Of a DNA stretch of 64,000 nt, positions 58,115-64,000 are shown one piece after another. The translations under genes were made by a program, and so were the position numbers. Within the stretch, counting starts at the first letter, position 1. Every line of letters begins with the position of its first letter. The notes below the pieces were generated by a model. The model saw nothing but the letters and a program-made list of their open reading frames with translations. It had not been told where the DNA came from and made no database searches. This DNA comes from Phytopseudomonas straminea (GTDB taxonomy: Bacteria > Pseudomonadota > Gammaproteobacteria > Pseudomonadales > Pseudomonadaceae), in contig NZ_FOMO01000001.1 of assembly GCF_900112645.1 (NCBI RefSeq), positions 434,001 through 498,000 of the forward strand, read 5' to 3'.

Positions 58115-59493
58115 TGCACGCGGTGCACTTCGACGGCAGTTTCGCCGGCTGGCGGGACGCTGCCCGGGCGCAACTGCGCCGAGGCATTGCGCCGCATCAA
58201 CTGAGCTGGGTACAGGACAGCCAGGAAAACCAGGATCTGTTCGCCGCGCTGGAAGCACCTCAACCCGCCGCGGCTGCCGACCGCCCCGTGCGGGTGCCGC
58301 GCGCCCTGATCGAACAACTGGAAAACGCTGCTCGCTTTCGCTGTGCGCAACGCTGGGCGTTGCTGTACCGCATCCTCTGGCGCGTCGCGAACGGCGACCA
58401 TGCCGCCATGCTGGCCGGCGATATCGACGGCAGCGAACTGCACACCCGCCTCAAGGCGGTTCGCCGCGAAGCGCACCACCTGCACGCCTTCCTGCGCTTC
58501 AAGCCACGGGACGCCAGCGCTGGCGGGCCGGAGCTGGTGGCCTGGCACGAGCCGGCCCACGATATTCTGGCCAGCGCCTCGGGCCATTTCGCCGAACGCC
58601 TCGGCCGCCAGACCTGGCTGATCGCCACACCGGATGACGGCGTATACTGGGATGGCGAGAAGCTGCGTCACGCCAAGCCCTGCCCTCCCGACTGGCAACG
58701 CCTGGCCCAGGGCACCGACGACCGCAACGAAGCGATGTGGCTGGCCTACTACGGCAGCACCTTCAACCCGGCGCGGCTCAATCGCAGCGTGCTGGAAACC
58801 AATATGCCGGTGCGCTTCTGGCGCAACCTGCCGGAAGGCCCGCTGATTCCAAAGTTAATGAGTGATGCGCGAGCGGGTGCGCAAATAGACGGGCAATGCA
58901 GCGCCGTGAGTAATATGAATGGCCAAACAATCGCCTCTAAACCAGCACAACAGCGCTGCCAAAATTGTCCCAAGCGAAGAGCCGCGGGGATTCGCGTGTC
59001 TGTTGGGAAATACAAAGTGGCAATGGTTGCAGACCAACCGGGCGCCCGCCCCTTTGGAGGAGCTGCCGGTCGCTACTTAAACCAAGCCATAGAAGAGGCT
59101 GGCTTGGATAGGAGCCAAGCTCACCTAACATTTGCGACCAAAAATTTTAACCCTTTGGTAGAAATCAAGGCGCGCGCCCGCAAACAATTACTTGATCCAT
59201 CAGTTCAAGAAATTCTGAACTGTCGCCCATGCCTCCAACTTGAGCTTGATCGAGTCAGCCCCTTAGTTGTGCTTGCTCTTGGTAAGACAGCAACTATGTC
59301 TCTTATGGGCGAGAGCAGCGACTTTAGTAAGCTCTATGGCAGATTGGTGGAGGACTCTGCTGGCAGGAGAATCCTTGTCACTGATCACCCTAGCGAGCTT
59401 TTGTGGAACCATCCCAAGCATAGTCAGTGGGCATATGACTCCTTAGTGATGGCATTCAAACATGCAAAAAGGCTGATTGGAGAAGGCGGCTGA
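58114..59493 (+). CDS. Two-domain UDG-like protein with atypical low-GC 3' half
   Basis: Protein of 459 residues. Residues 1-245 match the domain that accompanies the radical SAM partner (ending NLPEGPLIPKL, the usual link into a UDG domain). Residues 270-459 keep the outline of a family 4/UdgX uracil-DNA glycosylase: CxxC at 282-285, DQPG...PFGGAAGR at 307-320, C370, LALGKTA and TDHPSELL. Yet the usual GEQPGDxEDLAG stretch is cut to DQPGA, and the UdgX KRRIH histidine loop is absent. GC drops from roughly 78% to 43-48% (hand counts of single lines) at about 58850. Activity is doubtful. It overlaps the radical SAM gene and abuts pilU with no gap. Confidence 0.75.
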   Translation: MHAVHFDGSFAGWRDAARAQLRRGIAPHQLSWVQDSQENQDLFAALEAPQPAAAADRPVRVPRALIEQLENAARFRCAQRWALLYRILWRVANGDHAAMLAGDIDGSELHTRLKAVRREAHHLHAFLRFKPRDASAGGPELVAWHEPAHDILASASGHFAERLGRQTWLIATPDDGVYWDGEKLRHAKPCPPDWQRLAQGTDDRNEAMWLAYYGSTFNPARLNRSVLETNMPVRFWRNLPEGPLIPKLMSDARAGAQIDGQCSAVSNMNGQTIASKPAQQRCQNCPKRRAAGIRVSVGKYKVAMVADQPGARPFGGAAGRYLNQAIEEAGLDRSQAHLTFATKNFNPLVEIKARARKQLLDPSVQEILNCRPCLQLELDRVSPLVVLALGKTATMSLMGESSDFSKLYGRLVEDSAGRRILVTDHPSELLWNHPKHSQWAYDSLVMAFKHAKRLIGEGG

Positions 59494-60639
59494 TCAGCGA
59501 AACCGCCGCCCCTGGTCTTCATCGCTTATTTCCAACGACAGCCCCTGCGACATGCTGGTCAGGTGCTCGCCGTCGGTTTCCGAGCCGAGCTTGATCATCA
59601 GGCGCAGGTCGTTGGCCGAGTCGGCGTACAGCAGGGCATCTTCGTAGGTGATCTCGCCCTGGCTGTAGAGGTTGTACAGCGCCTGATCAAAGGTCTGCAT
59701 GCCGTGTTCGGTGGAGCGTTTCATCAGGCCCTTGAGCTCGTGCACCTCGCCCTTGCGGATCAGGTCGGCGGCCAGCGGGGTGTTGATCAGCACCTCGATC
59801 ACCGCGCGGCGGCCCTTGCCATCAGGCGTAGGGATTAGCTGCTGGGCGACGATGGCCTTGAGGTTCAGCGACAGGTCCATCCACACTTGGTTCTGCCGGT
59901 CAGCCGGGAAGAAGTTGATGATCCGGTCCAGCGCCTGGTTGGCGTTGTTGGCGTGCAGGGTGGCCAGGCACAGGTGGCCGGTTTCGGCGAAGGCCACGGC
60001 GTGGTCCATGGTCTCGCGGGTACGTACCTCACCGATCAGGATCACGTCCGGCGCCTGGCGCAGGGTGTTCTTCAGCGCGACCTCGAAGGAATCAGTGTCG
60101 ATGCCCACTTCGCGCTGGGTAACGATGCAGTTCTGGTGCTGGTGGATGTACTCGATCGGGTCTTCGATGGAGATGATGTGGCCGCTGCTGTTCTTGTTGC
60201 GGTAGCCGATCATCGCCGCCAGCGAGGTGGACTTGCCGGTACCGGTGGCGCCGACGAACAGCACCAGGCCGCGCTTGGTCAGCGCCAGCTTCTTGAGGAT
60301 TTCCGGCAGCTTGAGGTCGTCCAGCGTCGGGATGTTGGTCTCGATACGGCGCAGCACCATGCCGGCCAGGTTGCGCTGATAGAAGGCGCTGACCCGGAAT
60401 CGGCCGATGCCGCGGGCGCTGATGGCGAAGTTGCACTCGTGGTTTTCGGCGAACTCCCGGCGCTGCTGCTCGTTCATCACCCCGTGCACGGTTTCGCGGG
60501 TCATTTCCGGCGAAAGCGGAGTCTTGGTCACGGGCATGATCTTGCCGTTGACCTTCATCGACGGTGGCACGCCGGCAGTGATGAACAGATCGGAGCCGCC
60601 CTTCTCGACCATCAGGCGCAACAGTTTTTCGAATTCCAT
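59494..60639 (-). CDS. pilU: Type IV pilus retraction ATPase PilU
   Basis: Hexameric secretion-ATPase family motor of 381 residues assisting pilus retraction. Walker A is GATGTGKST, followed by the Asp-box IISIEDPIEYIH, Walker B VILIGEVRTRETM and the His-box TLHANNANQALDRI. PilU works together with PilT and supports retraction under load. It lies 85 bases downstream of pilT. Its stop codon directly adjoins the stop of the convergent UDG-like gene. Confidence 0.96.
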   Translation of the reverse strand: MEFEKLLRLMVEKGGSDLFITAGVPPSMKVNGKIMPVTKTPLSPEMTRETVHGVMNEQQRREFAENHECNFAISARGIGRFRVSAFYQRNLAGMVLRRIETNIPTLDDLKLPEILKKLALTKRGLVLFVGATGTGKSTSLAAMIGYRNKNSSGHIISIEDPIEYIHQHQNCIVTQREVGIDTDSFEVALKNTLRQAPDVILIGEVRTRETMDHAVAFAETGHLCLATLHANNANQALDRIINFFPADRQNQVWMDLSLNLKAIVAQQLIPTPDGKGRRAVIEVLINTPLAADLIRKGEVHELKGLMKRSTEHGMQTFDQALYNLYSQGEITYEDALLYADSANDLRLMIKLGSETDGEHLTSMSQGLSLEISDEDQGRRFR

Positions 60640-60679
60640 GGGTGCCTACCTAAATGCGCTGGCGCGATGTTCAATTGCC

Positions 60680-60698
60680 GGCGGAGGGGAGATCCGCC
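60680..60698 (-). other. Hairpin in the pilT-pilU gap
   Basis: Six-base stem GGCGGA / TCCGCC with a 7-nt loop in the 85-bp gap between the two ATPase genes. It has no T-run and may slightly reduce read-through into pilU. Confidence 0.35.
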
Positions 60699-60724
60699 AG
60701 CCTGGGCTCGGGATCGTGAAAAGG

Positions 60725-61759
60725 TCAGAAATTTTCCGGGGTCTTGGCCTTCTCACGGGCACTTTCACGGCTGACCAGGCCTTTGGAAACCAGCCGTTTC
60801 AGGCAGGAGTCGAGGGTTTCCATACCCAGTGCACCGCCGGTCTGGATGGCCGAATACATCTGCGCCACCTTGTCTTCGCGGATCAGGTTGCGGATCGCCG
60901 GGGTGCCAATCATGATTTCGTGGGCCGCTACCCGACCGCCGCCGATCTTCTTCAGCAGGGTCTGGGAAATCACCGCCTGCAGGGATTCGGACAGCATGGA
61001 ACGAACCATGGACTTCTCCTCGGCCGGGAACACGTCGACCACCCGGTCGATGGTCTTGGCGGCGGAGGTGGTGTGCAGGGTGCCGAACACCAGGTGACCG
61101 GTTTCCGCGGCGGTCAGCGCCAGGCGGATGGTTTCCAGGTCACGCATCTCGCCGACCAGAATGATGTCCGGGTCTTCACGCAGAGCCGAGCGCAGGGCTT
61201 CGGAGAAGCCGTGAGTATCACGGTGCACTTCACGCTGGTTGACCAGGCACTTCTTCGACTCGTGGACGAATTCGATGGGGTCTTCGACAGTAAGAATGTG
61301 GTGGTACTTGTTGCTGTTGATGTAGTCGAGCATCGCCGCCAGGGTGGTCGACTTGCCCGAACCGGTCGGCCCGGTGACCAGCACCAGCCCGCGCGGCACG
61401 TCGGAGACCTTCTTGAAGATCTCGCCCATACCCAAGTCTTCCATGCTCAGCACTTTCGACGGAATGGTCCGGAATACCGCGCCGCTGCCACGGTTCTGGT
61501 TGAAGGCGTTGACCCGGAAGCGCGCCACGCCGGGCACTTCGAACGAGAAGTCGGTCTCCAGGAATTCTTCGAAGTCCTTGCGCTGCTTGTCGTTCATGAT
61601 GTCGTAGATCAGCGCGTGCACCTGCTTGTGGTCCAGGGCAGGCAGGTTGATCCGGCGCACATCGCCGTCGACCCGGATCATCGGCGGCAAGCCTGCGGAA
61701 AGGTGCAGGTCCGACGCGCCTTGCTTGGCGCTGAAGGCAAGCAGCTCGGTGATATCCAT
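60725..61759 (-). CDS. pilT: Type IV pilus retraction ATPase PilT
   Basis: Hexameric ATPase of 344 residues that depolymerises type IV pili and powers twitching. Walker A GPTGSGKST is at 130-138, followed by the Asp-box ILTVEDPIEFVH, Walker B IILVGEMRDLETI, the His-box TLHTTSAAKTIDR and the PilT-specific AIRNLIRE near the C-terminus. The frame extends to 61840, but ATG 61759 (MDITELLAFS) is the known start. It is transcribed with pilU and divergent from yggS. PilT function is controlled indirectly by the Pil-Chp system encoded upstream in this window. Confidence 0.98.
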   Translation of the reverse strand: MDITELLAFSAKQGASDLHLSAGLPPMIRVDGDVRRINLPALDHKQVHALIYDIMNDKQRKDFEEFLETDFSFEVPGVARFRVNAFNQNRGSGAVFRTIPSKVLSMEDLGMGEIFKKVSDVPRGLVLVTGPTGSGKSTTLAAMLDYINSNKYHHILTVEDPIEFVHESKKCLVNQREVHRDTHGFSEALRSALREDPDIILVGEMRDLETIRLALTAAETGHLVFGTLHTTSAAKTIDRVVDVFPAEEKSMVRSMLSESLQAVISQTLLKKIGGGRVAAHEIMIGTPAIRNLIREDKVAQMYSAIQTGGALGMETLDSCLKRLVSKGLVSRESAREKAKTPENF

Positions 61760-61896
61760 GGGACTCCCTAATGACGGTAGAATGCCGCGTAACTTAAGGA
61801 TAGGGGCCTTGGGGGGATCACCAGGCGGCTGCGCGAGCACGCCCTTGGCAGAACACCGTCAAGCCCGCAGAAACGCTCAGGCGGCAGGCGCAGGTA

Positions 61897-62583
61897 ATGT
61901 CCACGATAGCAGAGAATATTGCAAAGGTCGGAGTGCGGATCCGTGAGGCGGCGCAAGCCTCGCAGCGAGATTTTTCCTCTGTCGGGCTGCTGGCGGTGAG
62001 CAAGACCAAGCCCGCCGAAGCGATTCGTGAAGCCCATGCGGCCGGCCTGCGGGATTTTGGTGAGAACTACCTGCAGGAAGCGCTCGACAAGCAGGCGCTG
62101 CTCGCCGACCTGCCGCTGACCTGGCATTTCATCGGCCCCATCCAGTCCAACAAGACCCGCCCCATCGCCGAGCACTTCGCCTGGGTGCACTCGGTGGACC
62201 GCCTGAAAGTCGCCGAACGCCTGAGCGCCCAGCGCCCCGCCGAGCTGGCGCCGCTGAACATCTGCCTGCAGGTCAATGTCAGCGGCGAAGCGAGCAAGTC
62301 CGGCTGCCAGCCCGAGGAGCTCGCTGCCCTGGCACAGGCGGTTACACAACTGCCCAACCTGCGTTTGCGCGGATTGATGACAATCCCCGCGCCCACCGAT
62401 GACGTGGCCAAGCAACGCGCGGCGTTCGCCCGCCTGCGCGCACTGCGGGACGCGCTGAACCTCGATCTCGACACCCTGTCCATGGGCATGAGCCACGACC
62501 TCGAAGCGGCCATCGCCGAGGGCGCGAGCTGGGTGCGTATCGGCACGGCGCTGTTCGGCGAACGCGATTACGGCAAGGTTTGA
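61897..62583 (+). CDS. yggS: YggS-family PLP homeostasis protein
   Basis: PLP-binding TIM-barrel protein of 228 residues without known enzymatic activity, involved in vitamin B6 and amino-acid balance. The PLP lysine is in LLAVSKTKPAEAI, and FGENYLQEALDK, HFIGPIQSNKTR and MGMSHDLEAAIAEGASWVRIGTALFG are family motifs. It is followed by proC after 37 bases, the usual pairing with proC and yggT. Confidence 0.95.
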   Translation: MSTIAENIAKVGVRIREAAQASQRDFSSVGLLAVSKTKPAEAIREAHAAGLRDFGENYLQEALDKQALLADLPLTWHFIGPIQSNKTRPIAEHFAWVHSVDRLKVAERLSAQRPAELAPLNICLQVNVSGEASKSGCQPEELAALAQAVTQLPNLRLRGLMTIPAPTDDVAKQRAAFARLRALRDALNLDLDTLSMGMSHDLEAAIAEGASWVRIGTALFGERDYGKV

Positions 62584-62620
62584 ATTACCCGATCTCGACT
62601 CTTCAGATAGGAACCGCTCC

Positions 62621-63439
62621 ATGACCACTCCCCGTATCGCCTTCATCGGCGCCGGCAACATGGCTGCCAGCCTGATCGGCGGGCTGCTCGCCCAGGGCCT
62701 GCCAGCAGGCGCCATCCGCGCCAGCGACCGCGGCACCGAACAGCGCGAGAAGATCGCCGCCGAACACGGCATCGACGTGGTGGCCAGCAATGCCGAGGCC
62801 TGCCGTGACGCCGACGTGATCGTCCTGGCGGTCAAGCCCCAGGTCATGAAGGACGTGTGCCTGGACCTGGCGCCCCATGTGCAGGCCGGCCAGTTGATCG
62901 TCTCCATCGCCGCCGGCATCACCAGCGCCAGCCTGGAAAACTGGCTGGGCGCGCGGGCCATCGTACGCTGCATGCCCAATACCCCATCGCTGCTGCGCCT
63001 GGGCGCCAGCGGCCTGTACGCCAATGCGCAGGTCAGCGCCGCGCAGCGCCAGCAGGCCGAGCAGTTGCTGGGCGCTGTAGGCATGGCGGTGTGGCTGGAA
63101 GAGGAAAAGCTGATCGACGCCGTGACCGCCGTGTCCGGCAGCGGCCCGGCTTACTTCTTCCTGCTGATCGAGGCGATGACCGCCAGCGGTGAGAAGCTCG
63201 GCCTGCCCCGCGATGTCGCCGCCAAGCTGACCCTGCAGACCGCCCTGGGCGCCGCACAGATGGCATTGAACAGCGATGTCGACGCCGCCGAGCTGCGTCG
63301 CCGCGTCACTTCGCCGGCCGGTACCACCGAGGCGGCGATCAAGACATTCCAGGCTGGCGGCTTCGAAGCCCTGGTCGAGCAGGCCGTCAAGGCCGCCGAT
63401 CAGCGCTCGGCCGAGCTGGCCGAACAACTGGGTCAATAA
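62621..63439 (+). CDS. proC: Pyrroline-5-carboxylate reductase
   Basis: NAD(P)H-dependent reductase of 272 residues, the last step of proline synthesis. The N-terminal Rossmann motif FIGAGNMAASLIGGLL, the VKPQVMKDV segment and the signature TAVSGSGPAYFFLLIEAM through TSPAGTTEAAI are intact. It lies between yggS and yggT on the same strand, with 11 bases to yggT. Confidence 0.97.
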   Translation: MTTPRIAFIGAGNMAASLIGGLLAQGLPAGAIRASDRGTEQREKIAAEHGIDVVASNAEACRDADVIVLAVKPQVMKDVCLDLAPHVQAGQLIVSIAAGITSASLENWLGARAIVRCMPNTPSLLRLGASGLYANAQVSAAQRQQAEQLLGAVGMAVWLEEEKLIDAVTAVSGSGPAYFFLLIEAMTASGEKLGLPRDVAAKLTLQTALGAAQMALNSDVDAAELRRRVTSPAGTTEAAIKTFQAGGFEALVEQAVKAADQRSAELAEQLGQ

Positions 63440-63450
63440 GGAGACAATCA

Positions 63451-64000
63451 ATGATCGGTCTGAACACCGCAGCCGTTTACATCCTGCAGACCATCGGCAG
63501 CTTCTACCTGCTGATCGTGCTGCTGCGCTTCATCCTGCAACTGGTTCGCGCGGACTTCTACAACCCGCTCAGCCAGTTCATCGTGCGCGCCACCCACCCG
63601 ATTCTCAAACCACTGCGCCGTATCATCCCCAGCCTCGGCGGCCTCGACCTGGCGTCGCTGGTGCTGGCGCTGATCGTCCAGTTCGTACTGATGGCCCTGA
63701 CCCTGATGCTCATGGGCGTCGGCATCGGCGACCCGCTGCTGATTCTGGTGTGGTCGATCATTGGCGTGACCGCCTTGCTGCTCAAGGTGTTCTTCTTCGC
63801 CCTGATCATCAGCGTGATCCTCTCCTGGGTCGCCCAGGGCACCCACAACCCGGCCGCCCTGCTGGTCAACCAGATCTGCGAGCCGCTGCTGATGCCGATC
63901 CGCCGCGTCCTACCCAACCTGGGCGGCCTGGACCTGTCGCCCATCGTGGCGTTCCTGATCCTCAACCTGATCGACATGCTGGTGATCCGCAACCTGGCGA
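63451..64000 (+). CDS. yggT: YggT-family membrane protein (cut at window end)
   Basis: Inner-membrane protein with two YggT repeats, each a hydrophobic helix, a loop with HPILKPLRRIIPSLGGLDLASLV-like sequence (second copy CEPLLMPIRRVLPNLGGLDLSPIV), and another helix. YggT proteins have been linked to osmotic tolerance and division-plane organisation, but the mechanism is unclear. AAGGAG lies seven bases before the ATG. The frame is open to the last base, with 183 residues visible; family length suggests about a dozen residues are missing. Confidence 0.93.
   Translation, partial: MIGLNTAAVYILQTIGSFYLLIVLLRFILQLVRADFYNPLSQFIVRATHPILKPLRRIIPSLGGLDLASLVLALIVQFVLMALTLMLMGVGIGDPLLILVWSIIGVTALLLKVFFFALIISVILSWVAQGTHNPAALLVNQICEPLLMPIRRVLPNLGGLDLSPIVAFLILNLIDMLVIRNLA

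Noticed and set aside
58861..58960. Frameshift or insertion at the composition change in the UDG-like gene
   Set aside because: The frame stays open through the change, and recognisable UDG segments resume further on in the same frame. No inverted or direct repeats marking an inserted element were seen at the boundary.

Overview
The window is a high-GC gammaproteobacterial chromosome segment. Gene content, order and predicted protein sequences point to the genus Pseudomonas: a complete Pil-Chp chemosensory cluster, pilU/pilT, the run gshB-tonB-algH-ruvX-pyrR-pyrB-pyrC', the block tkt-epd-pgk-fda, an ArsR/methyltransferase regulator beside metK, and an SAH riboswitch before ahcY. No rRNA, tRNA, CRISPR array, intact insertion sequence or prophage was seen. 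The density of housekeeping genes suggests core chromosome.

Layout. 0.3-5 kb: a PAS-GGDEF diguanylate cyclase, a delta-9-type fatty acid desaturase and a membrane PAS-PAS-GGDEF-EAL protein. 5-10.7 kb: a YfcG-type glutathione transferase, a YccS-type membrane protein coupled to a GreA/GreB-like protein, a YgjP-like metalloprotein, and a PQQ-type sugar dehydrogenase overlapped by a small membrane protein. 10.9-17.2 kb: central carbon metabolism on the minus strand (tkt, epd, pgk, two small lipoproteins, fda). 17.4-25.2 kb: the activated methyl cycle (ArsR/methyltransferase regulator, metK, ahcY, metF) with a 32-bp operator-like palindrome and an SAH riboswitch, interleaved with a small secreted protein, LigB and a YciA-type thioesterase. 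25.4-36.4 kb: a LOG-family nucleosidase, a siderophore-interacting protein, an RhlE-type helicase, a YceI protein, two cytochromes b561, bioA, an OprD-family porin, rsmE and a ferritin-like protein. 36.7-50.2 kb: pilG-pilH-pilI-pilJ-pilK-chpA-chpB-chpC, transcribed leftward, which controls type IV pilus twitching. 50.4-56.3 kb: gshB, tonB, algH, ruvX, pyrR, pyrB and pyrC', the last five tightly packed with overlapping start and stop codons. 56.4-59.5 kb: a tandem TM2 protein and a two-gene radical SAM plus uracil-DNA-glycosylase-like cassette. 59.5-64 kb: the pilus retraction ATPases pilU and pilT, then yggS, proC and yggT (cut by the window end).

Functional links. Three groups dominate: pilus control (Pil-Chp, pilT/pilU, and a TonB whose P. 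aeruginosa counterpart at this locus is linked to twitching), the SAM/SAH cycle under two apparent controls (a protein operator at arsR-metK and an RNA sensor at ahcY), and pyrimidine synthesis with a catalytically dead dihydroorotase partner.

Most unusual points: (1) the UDG-like half of the DNA-repair gene at 58114-59493 drops sharply in GC at about 58850 and lacks the canonical catalytic motifs, so it looks like a chimeric or strongly diverged gene; (2) two copies of a 141-176 bp repeat with terminal inverted repeats lie just downstream of tkt and chpC in the same orientation; (3) a near-perfect 32-bp palindrome overlaps the likely -35 region of the regulator-metK operon, which may be transcribed without a leader.
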